DNA of 64,000 nucleotides from Lepraria neglecta (Eukaryota; Ascomycota; Lecanoromycetes; Lecanorales; Stereocaulaceae), in contig CM065649.1 of assembly GCA_033220425.1 (NCBI GenBank), forward strand, positions 2,232,001 through 2,296,000, read 5' to 3'. The notes beneath the pieces are model-generated. The model ran no database searches, was not told the origin of the DNA, and saw only the letters and a list, made by a program, of their open reading frames with translations. A program made the position numbers and the translations under genes. Positions 32,640 to 44,133 of the stretch are shown here, piece after piece (positions within the stretch are counted from its first letter, which is position 1; every line of letters begins with the position of its first letter).

Positions 32640-35600
32640 CGATTGTACACCTGAAAGCCAAGCTGGCCGGGTATCACTCGGCAATCATACCAAGCATTTG
32701 ACCTCTTTTTACTATCCAGATATACGATCAACTAACCGGTGCAATCCCCGAAGGTATCGTGACCATTCTGAGACCCAAAAATGGGCAACAAAAAGATGTC
32801 CAATGCAACAATCGCAGCGCCAGAGAATTGCGAAGCCATACGTAGAGAAACGATTTCTGGTAATGAGCCATACTTCGTGTGCTATATGTCGATGGTAGAC
32901 AAAGTCAAAACTGATGTTTTGTATTGGATTTTAGTAATGCCACCGGCCTGGCAGTTTGCTGGACAGGCAAAACTAGGACCATCATGGCGAAATTGTCAGG
33001 CAGTGTCTGCACTCATACTTTGTGATCACAACGTTGGGGAAATCTCTTCATCATCTCTTAAGCATTTGAAAGTAACTACATCATGTCTTGCTTTGGCTCT
33101 GTATTCCATCCACCTCCATATGAATCTGATCTCTTACTTCATCACTGGCAGGCACTGCTTCATCTACCAGCCAGCCATGAATGTCAGCAATGAAGCGCTA
33201 CCATGTGGAGACTACCTTCACATTGGACATTCTAGGGCACTTAAAACCATCCACCTTCCCCCCCAACAACCTTCTTCTACCCAACCCTCGAATACCAACA
33301 ACCACACACTGGCCTGCAGGAAAGGCTGCTCAGCTTGTCTTTAGAGACTTGGTCAACAGACTCTGGGCCTCAAGCATGCCAGTAACAAACCTTGGTCTCT
33401 GAAAGATTGCTTGGTCCCCTGATTAATGATTTGAACCGGAGTCACATTGGCTCGACGCACAAGAATAAGATACTGTGGTATTTGAAAGGCTGCTCCGTCC
33501 GTCTTGAGTGACTCGAGCAACACTCACTTGATCTTTCGCAACTGCTAGCGGTAGACCTTTACCTCTGGAACGAGACTCTGTCAGTCTTTGCTGACTTGGG
33601 AAAGATTCAATTTGGCTTCGACTGCCCGGGTTGTGCCATATGGAAGGCCATCGGGCGAATCCATTTCAGTGACAGATTTCGGCCGGGCCCCTGCCTTCCT
33701 GGAAGCAGTACAGTGGTTTCCACTCGATAGGACGGGTGATGCCGGACGACTATATACCTACTCGGAAGGAGGATCATCATGTCGACTCCAGTGGGAGGCA
33801 GCCCTCGGATGAAGATGCACTTCCATGGGAGCAGTAATATGCGGCAAAGAGAACGCTTGGCCATCAAAACACTTCAGACCCACTACCGAAGCGCCCGACG
33901 AGTTGCAACGCATCCAACCTCAGCCTACTCGACTTAAACACAGAGCAACTCCGAAAATCAAGCTGCCCACAGGGGAGACTATTACAGAGCATCAAAAGTC
34001 GCGGAGAGTTCATCATGCAGGCTTTCCCCCGATCACACAGGCCTCGCCAAAGGACATACAACAGGAAGATATCATCAAGCACTGGCCAAATCATCTCTGG
34101 GGACCACTTCTTCTCCAAATAGCAGCACTTTGGACTCCAAAGGAAATATCCAAGATGACGCCAATCAAATTTGGGCCTAACTCCGTCGTCAAGCGGGTCA
34201 AGGCAGCAAGAAATCAAGAAGGCCAAGACTCGGTCAGAGCCAACAAGCGCAAAAGACAGCCAGCTTCCAAGGATGCAGAATCTTCGGACGAGCTTCAGCG
34301 TTTGCCCCAGCCCGAAGTGCCTTTCGTATCAGTCAAGGCGGGTTGCAAGATGCGGTGAGGGAGTTGGATCCAGAATATGATCTGCGTCAAATGGGCTTGC
34401 TGCTGAAGCAGCCTAGGTTGGATCGGGAGCTGATATCAAGGCGAGCAAGGAGCGTGAGAGAGGGAAAGAATGATGACAAATTCACGATTCGTGGCCAGCT
34501 TACGCTTATGATGGAAAGGTTTTGCTAAGGGGCTAGATCTGACTCCATTGCCAGGCTGGAGCAATGCTGGGAGGAAAGCTACCGTGAATTCATACGAAGG
34601 TGTAGCAAGCTTAGCTTTAAGGGCCTACGAGCAGGGATTTCCATTGAATATACCAACGAAGAAATTACTTTATCCAAGTGAGTTGTGCAAAGTGAGAGTG
34701 CCGAGGCTCGATGTTTACTCCGCTTCCGAGAGAAGCGCCACAAGCGCGACCAGCGCCATTAAGAACGTCAGATCTTCGAACATTATACCACAACAAGGTC
34801 AAGTATTTACGAATTCACTTTGATCTGAGTGGCGCCGATTGGTGGGAAAGGAATCTGAGCCCCGCTATGAACACGAAACACTTGAGATCTTCGATGACAG
34901 CAAAAGCTTCACAGCCTCCATGGCTTACAAAACCGTTGACCATCATCCCCTTCTACTTGCTACTTAGCCTCTCACATGTGCTCTGACAACCCTGTTTGAT
35001 GTTGCGTGCTTCTGCATAGAACATGAGTAGTGAATTTACTTTGTTGAAACCCCTACTTGCTGCTGCGATGATGCTGTAGAACGTTCGCAACTGATGAAAT
35101 TGCCAATTGCTACCGCGACTCAATTGTTGAGACAGACCTTTACTGCTATGCATATTGAAATTAACCTCTGTGGACATGTCTGCCTACTGCCAGGCCTGTG
35201 GGAGGTAGTCATTGGCTCGCAGTCCATGGTCTTCAACACCATGACGGCCTAGAACTCGCGGAGTCCAGATGGGGGACCTCTTATCTATGGATAGGCTGCT
35301 CTGTGGTAATGGATAGGCCGACGCCATTGTGATGACCTCAAATCTCGGTAACCCTTTAATTTGGAATCGAAGAGCAACGCGCCGCGCTAGTGAATTTTGC
35401 CTCACAACACAAACATCCTCACTTCCCTTCCTTCTTCAACACCCGGTCCACCTCCTCTTTTGCCTCCTCCCATCAACAACTCATCATCATCGCAAGTGGT
35501 ATCATCGCGTGTAGCTTCATCGCACCTTGCCGGTCAACACATCAGAAACCTGCTAAGCTCTTTAACCAAGTCCGACAAAACTGTGAGTTCACTCGCCTCA

Positions 35601-35689
35601 CTTTGAAATATTTTTCACCATCCTGTACCCAACTTTCCAAAATCCCCCAAAAATAGACAGCCAGTACTAGAAGCTCTACATTGACCACT
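32640..35689. other. Poorly resolved interval, 3 kb, possible orphan gene or remnants
   Basis: Several open frames lie on the plus strand but none forms a clear gene. The longest are 187 codons at 32781-33344 and 177 codons at 33825-34358. The latter contains an ordered-looking helix region (HWPNHLWGPLLLQIAALWTP) followed by KFGPNSVVKRVKAARNQ and a basic tail. A frame starting near 34330 (GGLQDAVRELDPEYDLRQMG) could be its continuation, but I cannot find a convincing intron between them. The stretch may hold a lineage-specific gene with unseen introns or a decayed one. The last 300 bp are pyrimidine-rich and form the leader of the SANT-like gene. Confidence 0.4.
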
Positions 35690-37015
35690 ATGCCTGGCTT
35701 CCCTACCACGATGGCGAGTGATCTTGCTGTGGTTCTCGCTGACCTGGATCTTCTAGAGTTCATCATGGCTGAAGAATCTCAGCTCCTCGCTAATGAGGTC
35801 ACCGACCAACGTGTTGCCATTGAGATCAACAATCAGCACGTTGCTATTGACAACGTGCTCCAGGAGTCCCAGCGAGCCGTCCTTGACGGTCAAGCAAACA
35901 TTCAAAAGGGCATTGACATGATCCACCATGGCAAAGATCTTCTGCGCGAAGCTCGTGATCTACGTGATGAGCTTGATGTCCAGATCGACGCAGTTCTCCA
36001 AGGACGTAACTCCTTCTTCGAATTTACGGAGCACGGAAATCACGTCGACGATCATGTGAGTGTTTTCCATCTGAATGACTACGCACATTACTGACCCATC
36101 TATCAGAATCAGGACGAGCTCAAGCATGAGGAATCTCAGAGTGCATCTCAGAGCAGCCCTCAGCACGAAGCTCAGAACAATTCCTCTAGTTCCTCCAGTC
36201 TTTCAAGCTTCGATGTTATCCACGGCACCCACGTGCCCCGCACTTTCGGCTTTCAAAACCTCACAATCGACCAAGCAGCCAACGCGTACCACAATGGACA
36301 TGTTTCTTCGCGTTCCGGTCACACCGTCATCGAGCAAGACGGAACCGACCACCATGATGTCGCTATGACTGGACAGCACCATTCTCTGGCATCTCCTGAT
36401 CGCGCCAACGTTAGGCAAGTTGGAGTTACTAATCGTCACGATGTTATGTCTATTGCCTCGATGATTGATCCCTCCTTGGAGTCCGCCACATCGCCCGAGA
36501 CGATTAGCCACGGTCAGGCTGAACCAGTCAACCCCGCCAACATGAAGCGAGAACTCCCGGATGCTTTCAATCTTGTCCCAGCCATGAACAAGAAAGCCAA
36601 GGGCGATCAAGACCCCGAGAACCACGACATTTATCGTCTACGTAACAAAGAAAACCGCGGCTTCGACGACATCGCAAAGATTATGAATGAGCATCGTGTC
36701 GCAGCCGGAAAGTCACCAAATTTCACAAGCAACGCTATCTACTCACGCTATAAGCGGAACGCTGCACAGATTGCTCATCAACTTGGTGAGATGTTCCGAC
36801 CCTGCAAGATGGACATCGATAGTGGAACTGTCGTCAATCTGGTCTCCCTCGCCACACAGTTCGACAAGCGCGAGGATGACTTGCTCGTGGAGGCATACTT
36901 GTATGTAATGAACGACACTTGGAGGCAAGTAAGCCAGAGATTGAAGGAGCTGGGAGGTCGCTATCATGAGCCGAACATGTGTGCACATCGTTGCGCCCAA
37001 ATGGGTATGAAATAA
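35690..37015 (+). CDS. SANT/Myb-like DNA-binding domain protein, fungal-specific
   Basis: Two exons (35690-36055, 36107-37015) join in phase to 424 residues. Exon 1 is almost entirely a charged, Leu-rich stretch likely to form a coiled coil (VLADLDLLEFIMAEE to REARDLRDELDVQI). Exon 2 begins Ser/Gln-rich, then has two helical, tryptophan-poor repeats. One is IYRLRNKENRGFDDIAKIMN with GKSPNFTSNAIYSRYKRNA. The second is FDKREDDLLVEAYLYVMNDT with QRLKELGGRYH. This pattern resembles Myb/SANT-type modules found in uncharacterised proteins of filamentous ascomycetes. A nuclear, DNA-binding role is inferred, not shown. The C-terminus stops soon after the second module. Degenerate copies of this last module follow downstream (37402-37984). 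Confidence 0.72.
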
Positions 37016-37401
37016 ACAACGTAAGCTTTGCCACACCCTGTAAAGCAAGTTTGGTGAAACTGACCTCTGTCCTAGCTTCACTTGTATGAAGATTGCTCCT
37101 TTCATCTGTCAAGTGTGGCGTGCGCGCGACGTTTCATAATCTTCATTTTCTCTCTTTTGTTGGCAGGATAGGCGGGCATGTCAAAGATTACCTCTATTAG
37201 CAACAGTTCAACCTTCAATTGTCTTGTTCTACTAGTTCTTTACATTAAATTAGCAATGCGGATCGGCGAAGCGGCCTTCGTCTAACACTTTGACCCTGAT
37301 GCCCCGTGATCGCGAATGTTTCCTGCGCCACGGTCGCAAAGAATTGATTCCTGCCCTTCATATCTGTTCATCAATTTTCTTATATAAATACATATGTGTT
37401 T

Positions 37402-37485
37402 CGCCAGGGTATCAGGGATCTTGGTGGGCGTGTTCATACTTCTGAGATTTGTGCTAACCGCATTGCTCAGTTTGGCTACAACTAA
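37402..37485 (+). pseudogene. Degenerate copy of the SANT-like C-terminal module (1)
   Basis: Reads RQGIRDLGGRVHTSEICANR then IAQFGYN and a stop. The parent gene's end reads QRLKELGGRYHEPNMCAHRC then AQMGMK and a stop. Shared positions include LGGR, H, CA-R, AQ and G, and the stop falls at the equivalent point. The upstream part of the module (near 37360-37400) is only weakly recognisable (SYINTY). Confidence 0.6.
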
Positions 37486-37756
37486 CACTTATTTTTCTTC
37501 TGTATGGCAGGTGGCTAACCCTACGCACACTAATATCGTTTATTAGTTCTCTACCTCTTTTGTATAACAGACAACGAATGTAAAGGGGCTAAGCCACAGT
37601 CTCTCATCAAATTGACACTGACATATGTTGATAACATCTATGCATTATCATGCTATCGCCACAAAATTGATCTTCAACCTTCGTTTGTCTTGTATTATCC
37701 TTCACCACTCACTGTTGCATATATAAATGACACTAGAGGCAGGGTTTTCGCACAAA

Positions 37757-37887
37757 CACGAGCCCGACACGTGTGCACGTCGCTGCGTAACGAACTGCTT
37801 GTTGAAGCATATTTGTCCGTGATAAATGACACTTGGAAACATGCCAGGCAGCGTCTGGCGGACCTTGGAGGTCGCAACCGGCTTTGA
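37757..37887 (+). pseudogene. Degenerate copy of the SANT-like C-terminal module (2)
   Basis: The segment starts with a tail-like HEPDTCARRC, matching the parent's HEPNMCAHRC. Then, in another frame, it reads NELLVEAYLSVINDTWKHAR and QRLADLGGRN, close to the parent's DDLLVEAYLYVMNDTWRQVS and QRLKELGGRY. A tail followed by a head is what a decayed tandem array would leave. Confidence 0.65.
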
Positions 37888-37984
37888 TAAGCACGAAGAC
37901 GAATTGCTCGTTGAAGCGTACCTAGCGGATGAAAACTGTCGGCTGTACAAGGGGCCCGCAATGGATCGCAAGCTCTATCAGTAG
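37880..37984 (+). pseudogene. Degenerate copy of the SANT-like C-terminal module (3)
   Basis: Directly abutting the previous copy, this reads GFDKHEDELLVEAYLADEN, matching the parent's QFDKREDDLLVEAYL. It then loses similarity (RLYKGPAMDRKLYQ, stop). It appears to be only the first half of the module. Confidence 0.6.
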
Positions 37985-38719
37985 CGTTATTAGCCGCTTA
38001 CATCCTTTCTTCTATGGACTTTTAGAAGAGAATGAAATCAACGAAGCAGCCTGCGCCTGAACTTCCGACCAATGACAGTAAACGTGAATTCTCTCCATGA
38101 TTACTGACATTAGCACCCTTCTACATTACCGGTGGTGCCGGTCATGTCAAGGCAGTGGACCACTATCATGGCCACACTTCGCACCGCTTAACCCACATAT
38201 CTCCATGTGCTTTCCCAAAGCTGTTGTTGCGCCATCCCTTCCCTCTTTGTCTTGCTTGCGTGCCAACAGCGTTGCCTACTGCTTTGCCATTCTATGCGCT
38301 TCTTACGCTTGCTTTGATGTCATTGCAGCTCTTCAAACACTGTTCTAGGCTGGTTTATCGGGCAATTAGCCAACGCATGTGCACAGACATGCCTCGCAAA
38401 GCCTACAAGCGCACCGTCGCCGCAGAGCTGGTCCCCAGCACATTGACGGACTGCCAACTCAGCATCATGGCAAAGCATCCACATTTCGAGGGTTTGGGAT
38501 CTACGAGGCCTAGTATGGCAGCTTATGGGCATTTGCGCGGGGTGTTATGCCGTATGTCTTAAGCCTATATCCTTTGAAGCGTGCAGTATCATAAGCAAGA
38601 TCTTTCTATATTGATAAAATCATTGAGTAACGTGGTGTGCTTTCCATAAATTTTGAAAGGGAAACTGCCGAGGGAACTGCCCTAAGTGAGCTCCCCACAG
38701 TCATCTGAAGAGACCTAAT
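37985..38719. other. Intergenic downstream of the SANT-like fragments
   Basis: Holds the 3' flank of the minus-strand CTF18 gene. A 135-codon plus frame at 38155-38562 shows no motif. No further clear copy of the SANT-like module was found. Confidence 0.5.
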
Positions 38720-41679
38720 CTAGAAGCCTCGCATCAACTCCTCCAGTGTGATCGGCTTCCTGACAGCATTCGAGAACCCTTCGTGAAAGCTCACCCACAC
38801 CTTCTTATCTTGTTCCCTCTCGCCCAACTGCGGCAATCCCATCTTCTCACTACTAGAGCCACCCTTCGATTCTGGACGAGCTTCGTCGATGATCCTACCA
38901 AAGAAGTCACGCTTGGTTGCTGCTGGTTTTGACCTCTTCGCATTTGCCCCATCGCCAGCGTTCTCATTATTGACGCTTGGTCTCTCAGCATCAGCGTCAG
39001 GATCACCTCCGGCCCGGTATCTGGCTTGACGAGCATCCGCGTTTTGGCGGACCAGGTACTTCTGATACTCTTGGTCGAGAGCTTGACGGATGGCGAATCT
39101 AGCTGGAGCTGCTGGACCACTCTGAGAAGCAGTCTCGAAGACCGCCAGGTTATCTAAAGGCCTAATGATCGTAAGTATAACCTCTTTCCACGCTTCGGGA
39201 CTGGCTGACTCACGGCTCCATACGATAGATGTAGCTGCTGATACCACCCTGGCCCGACTCCACCCTTGCGCGCTCGAACGTCACGCCAACAGCACCCATG
39301 ACCTCGACCGCCCTTTGAATCATATCTCGCTCTCCTTCTTTCCTCACGCTCACAATGCCTCTCTGGTCGCCACTTCCTCCCACGACAATCGGCTTTACAT
39401 CGGGTGTCAGCATCCTGACAAGGTGCGGTAGTAGGTCAATGGAGACATCTTGAGCGGACCTGAAAGAGCGGAGCAATGGTATGGAAAGGGAAGACTGCAG
39501 GCTAGTCAGGATCGCCTTGTTCTGCTTCAGAGCCTCGGAAGCTGAGTAGTCTGCTCTCGGACCCGAGAAAGGCAAAGGCTCTTCCTCGTCTTCATCCCAG
39601 CGTTTCTGGTCCGTAGCCCATGATTGCTTTGCTGGCGAGGCGAAGAGGTGGTGGAAGCCAAGGACAGATTGCGAGAGATAGGGACCGAGTTCCCACTCCT
39701 GGCCAAAATGTACTTTAGAGGACAGTCGATCGTGGAAGTGTAGCCATTCATATGCAGCGTTAGGCTTGGTCAGGAACGTGTCATCTTGCCACTGATGTGA
39801 AGGAAATGATACAAAGCAGTCTGTCATGATGCGGTCACTCTCGCCGCTCGTGTCGACCATTTCTCGTAGTCGATCCATTGCAGCCCGTTTTGCAAGCTCA
39901 GAAACACCCACAGAATCTCCATTCTTCACCTTCCCAAAGTCCTCGGCGAGCGGAGCAGACACTGACTTTGGGAAGCCAGCGCCATCTAAGAAGACACGCT
40001 CGACAGTCTCTTTAGCACCACCGCGACCTAAGCCTCGCGAACCACCACCTCCGTGGGCGAGATTCTCAATCATGTGCTCTTCTACCCACTTCTTCGTCAA
40101 TCGAGCGCCCTTCTCAGCCGACGCACGCATCTTCGATGCTACCCATTCACCGACCACCAAGATACCACGCATGTCACCTTCGCCCGCGCCACTGGAATTA
40201 CTTCGACTTTCTCTCCTGTTGCTGATACCCCAAGTCGCCTCGCAAAGGCGTCGAATGCCATCACCATCACAGGCAAGTCTTTCTCTTTCGAAGACAGATT
40301 TGAGCCTTGTAACAACCTTATCGAGAGGAGGTTTTCGAATGTGAATGATTTCCGCCATCGTCGAAGATCGAAGCGGCCGAAGAGCTGGATGATAAACATC
40401 GTTACAGATCAGAATCATGGGTCTCAGAAGCCGAAATCGGTCGCCTTTCTTTTTCGATTTGACGGAGTTGCCGGAGGTAGATCCCAAGACATTTGAATTC
40501 TTTTGATCCAGCATAGCCAAATCGATCAAAGCTTTGACGAAGCCACCTTCGCCACTACCGCCACTACCACTAACAACGCCATCGACTTCGTCAACAACTA
40601 CGCAAACTGGTCTTCCAGCTTTTCTGGTGGTGCTTCCAGCCTCCTTCGTGTTGATACCTTTGACGTTTTCTGTCCCTACACAGTCTCTTATCCTACCCTT
40701 CACAACATCACGGCTTCTCTCATCACTGGCATTGATCTCAACCACCTCATACCCGGCTTGTCGAGCACACACATGTGCCAACGTAGTCTTTCCAAGTCCA
40801 GGAGGTCCCGTGAGCATGAGTATTTTCCGATGTTGTCGAGGTTCAGCTTCATCCTCGCCGAATTTGCTCTTCGGCTTAGGCTTGCTTGTACCGGGAAAGA
40901 CAATTGGATCCCAATTCTTGAGCCACCGCAGTACATCTCGATGGGTACGCTCATCTCCTACTAAGTCGGTGAATTTCCTCGCACGATACTTCTCAGTCCA
41001 CAGCATTGTTCGACATTTCCTGGAGGCTTTGCTGGGCATCGGCGTTTCGACAGAGGGGCGAGGAAAGTCATCGTGGACGATTCGAGGGGCATCTTTGGCT
41101 GTTTTGGACTCCTTGGCTGCTTCATCAAGGAGAGTATGGATGTCGACTCCATAAAAGCTTTTCGTAGCTTTCCCAGGTGCCGTGGTAGATCGGCTGGCAA
41201 CAAGCTGCTCGTAGGAGATGGGCGTCTGCGCCTTCTTTTGGTTAATCCTAAAGCTTTTGCCCGAGGATGTCTTCATTCGAGGTAGTGCATTGGAGAATCC
41301 TTGCGTTCCGTCCCTCACAGAGCTAGTCTTGGGCATGTCCCAGAACGACGCTGCGTCCTTCGTAGTTTTTCCATTCTCGAGCGTTCCAGCCCCATCAATA
41401 CTGGTCACCACTTCCTCGTATTCATCATCGTCTTGGAAAGGACCTTTCGCGATCGAGGTAGGGGGAGTTGGTCTCGATTTCTTCCAATGCGGTTCTCGGA
41501 GAACCTAGGGCGGGTTTGCGAAACTGTGGAGGTCCCTTCGAAAGCTCATTGTCACCACCAAGCGATCTCCGCTTGGGTTCTGGAAGCTGGTCAAGATGGT
41601 GACTTCTCTTACGTTTCTCTGTTACTGGTGGAGGCGAAGAGCTTGGCGGATAGGCCACGGGCGACGAGAGGACTGGCAT
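38720..41679 (-). CDS. CTF18: Ctf18, alternative RFC clamp-loader large subunit
   Basis: Large subunit of the Ctf18-RFC complex, which loads PCNA and supports sister-chromatid cohesion and the replication checkpoint. Minus strand. The main exon runs from about 41.5 kb to 39214. The last exon is 39161-38720, joined in phase (YRMEP-PLDNLAVFET). The AAA+ core shows LWTEKYRARKFTDLVGDE, Walker A TGPPGLGKTTLAH, VEINASDERS (RFC box) and Walker B VVVDEVDG. The C-terminal part includes KRDFFGR and KVWVSFHEGFSNAVRKPITL, where Ctf18 binds Dcc1-Ctf8. The 5' end starts at 41679 (MPVLSSPVAYPP). A frame change between 41.56 and 41.45 kb needs a short intron of about 60 nt whose exact ends I could not fix; the downstream reading is PTPPTSIAKGPFQDDDEYEE. 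Confidence 0.9.
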
Positions 41680-42111
41680 AATACCTAAACATAAGCAAGA
41701 GTGGTGGGACGGAGAAGCATTGAGGTACTTTCATGGACGCAACGCGAAAGTGCTTGTAGAGTTTCACGCGCTCTCGGGACGCGACTTGTCACTAGCGTCA
41801 CATGTACCGGTGTAGCGCTCTGTCGCAAACTCTAAATAGAAACCATCGAATTGGGAACTTGACCACCCTCCTAAGTCTTCTCCTAGCCATCTAATGCTGT
41901 CATCACCAATTGTTCATACGACAGCGCTTCAATGTGTCTCGAATGCTAGATTTTGCTACTTATAGCTGATTCAGCGCAATACCAGGGCATGGGCAAGCAT
42001 CCTTTTCCTTTCACCTCGACGTGAGTAGTTAGACCTGAGGCATGCCGTACATCTTACTACCCCACATTCCATCCAGAAGAGGAATGCTGACTCCTGGACA
42101 GTATATAGTCC
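41680..42111. promoter_or_regulatory. Divergent promoter between CTF18 and the BTB gene
   Basis: A 432-bp spacer between outward-facing starts. It includes ACGCGAAA-type sequence near 41740 (AACGCGAAA), resembling the MluI cell-cycle box core ACGCG seen upstream of replication genes in yeasts. Its function here is inferred. Confidence 0.4.
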
Positions 42112-42988
42112 ATGGATACTCCTCCGTGCACGCCCCCTGCAACAGAATACCCTTCTGTCGACTCCCTGCACATCCATTATTGCGACTTTGCCTACGAGGA
42201 GAAAGGACCCTTTCGCATGCCAGTGCCAGATATTGGTGAAACCACAGCAAAGACCTTTGCAGAGTAAGTGACACCTTTCTCTGGCACACCCACGCCTTGC
42301 GCCAGCCTGCTAAACATTGCACCTCAGACTCTTGTCCGGGAATTTAATGGACATATACGTCGGAAAGCAGAAGCGCCACTGGCTGCTGCATCGGAACATC
42401 CTGATCTATCACTCGACATGGTTTCAGAAGCAGATTGAAGAGGGAAATAAGCAAAACTTTGGGAAGGTTGAGCTACTCGACGATGATCCAAGGGCTTTCG
42501 AGCTACTTGTCAAGTGGGTATATCAGGGGAAAATAGACGATGTCAGCGACATGCCTATGGACAAGAAGTGGTACTATGCAGATGCTTGCCAACAGCTATA
42601 CTTGCTCTGCGAAAAGCTCAATTTACCTCTGCTGAAGAACCAGGCCATCGACCAGTTCAGGAAAGGGTGCTTCGAAGCGGGATTGGTCCCCGGGCCAGAA
42701 GAGATGAAGCCGATATATGACAGAACTCCACCCTCCTCTCCCTTCCGCAAGCTCGTTAGCAGAATAGCTGCACGGCAGATCATGGATCCTGAAAGTCAGA
42801 GCGATGCTTCCAAATACTGGCAGTGCTTCGAAACGAGCGCAGATTTCGCCATTGACGTGATCAATGCTATCAAAGAAGGTTCCGGTGGCAAGCTCTTCCA
42901 CGACCCTACGGAAGAAGACGGGTGTTACTACCATGAGCATCTTCCGGGGCAACGTTGCAACAGCGGACTATACAAAATGAAAGGCTAG
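42112..42988 (+). CDS. BTB/POZ domain protein
   Basis: Two exons (42112-42263, 42328-42988) join in phase to 270 residues. The BTB fold starts near residue 50: LLSGNLMDIYVGKQKRHWLL, HRNILIYHSTWFQKQI, then VELLDDDPRAFELLVKWVYQ and a helical part ending NLPLLKNQAIDQF. These match the beta-strand/helix pattern of BTB domains common in filamentous fungi, which usually mediate dimerisation or Cullin-3 binding. No BACK, Kelch or zinc-finger domain follows. The tail ends DGCYYHEHLPGQRCNSGLY, a short Cys/His-containing motif repeated in many fungal BTB proteins. The specific role is unknown. Confidence 0.85.
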
Positions 42989-43926
42989 GCAGTAGCCATC
43001 ACCTAAAAAGGTGACGGTCTACGAGCCAAGGCTTTGAGCCCCAGGAGTTGGATTCAAGTTGGGGAATCAAAGTCACACGGACACCATTCGATCGGAAGGA
43101 ATCCTAGAAGCCTAGGCTCTGCCAGCTCGCCTCGGATTGAGCCTGAAGTTCCTCACGCGAGGCTGCGCATACTTTACAATTTATAATCCCCTAGGATTTA
43201 CTTTCGTGCTTTGGACTACTAGGGATGTTGCCGTGGAGACCCTGTACGCTTGATTTCAAGGTGTGGGCCTGAGCTGCGAGCCCATTGGTCTTTGTGTTGT
43301 TGTGTCGACTGGCTTTCACGTGGAACCTCCGGAGGCTCCTCAAGCCTGGGTTTGCCATGGAAGAATTCAACCGGACCCCGATGAGTGGAGCCTGATGTCA
43401 ATTCAAGACTCACGTGCTTGAGGCCAGCTTAGGAGTCACGACCGTGATATCAGCATAGGACTCAACTTAACCTGGCTCGCAGGTGACAGAATAGACTGGA
43501 ATGGGGCCCTTTGCAAGCCAGTATTTAGGGGAGGAAAACTTGGCTAGACAAATTTTTACGGCGTTACATTCACAGCCTGAGTCTGATATACGGTGTTTGT
43601 GAATGGCAATGAGCTGGAAACGTTGAGTTCAATAGTGAAGAGGAGCTTTGAACGTGCTAAAGTTGCGGTGTAATTCCAGATTACTTAGTCGCGAGCCTGG
43701 GCAGCAATGGAATGTTGTATTTATCAGCAAAACTCAAAGCAAAGCCCGAAGGCTTGTGCATCTGCCAAATTCAGGATCGCGGGGTCCTCTGAGAACCCCG
43801 CAACCGGGAATTTTCGATCCCGCTATCCGATGAGCGGAACGCATATTCTAGTGGGCCTCAAAAGAGGCGGAAACATTGCTTTGTGGGAGCATTGACCTCA
43901 CACCGTTCGATGCACGGTGCCTGGAA

Positions 43927-43959
43927 AATACCCGGGTTCGCGAAAATTCCTCGGGTATT
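43927..43959. promoter_or_regulatory. Inverted repeat in the GST promoter
   Basis: AATACCCG (43927-43934) and CGGGTATT (43952-43959) form a perfect 8-bp inverted repeat with a 17-bp spacer, about 175 bp before the GST start. Spaced CGG/CCG half-sites are typical of Zn2Cys6 dimer operators. Binding is inferred. Confidence 0.4.
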
Positions 43960-44027
43960 CGGCCTTTTAATTGGAACATGTGGTGCGCTTGTACGGCGTG
44001 CCTTGCGTGAATCTCTATTGGTGTAAC

Positions 44028-44035
44028 TATAAAAA
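44028..44035 (+). promoter_or_regulatory. TATA box of the GST gene
   Basis: TATAAAAA lies about 105 bp before the GST ATG, followed by a CA/CT-rich leader. Position and sequence fit a core promoter of a strongly inducible fungal gene. Confidence 0.55.
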
Positions 44036-44133
44036 TCAAATTCAGTTCCTCAAAATCTTTCACTCATCTCCTCAACATCACACACTCTCAATCATCTCAA
44101 GCAAAACCTACTTACTCCTGGAATAAAGCAACA

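Larger units (their letters stand above)
42989..44133. promoter_or_regulatory. Intergenic with the GST promoter (1.1 kb)
   Basis: No supported gene. Near the GST start it contains an 8-bp inverted repeat (43927-43959), a TATA box (44028) and a CT/CA-rich leader (44040-44133), together a well-formed fungal promoter. Farther upstream only frames of about 60 codons occur. Confidence 0.5.

Noticed and set aside
40534-41154. 206-codon plus-strand open frame
   Set aside because: Antisense to the AAA+ core of CTF18; Ser/Thr/Leu-rich shadow.
42999-43014. Hairpin TCACCT-AAAA-AGGTGA after the BTB stop
   Set aside because: A 6-bp stem is common by chance, and fungal genes do not use hairpin terminators.
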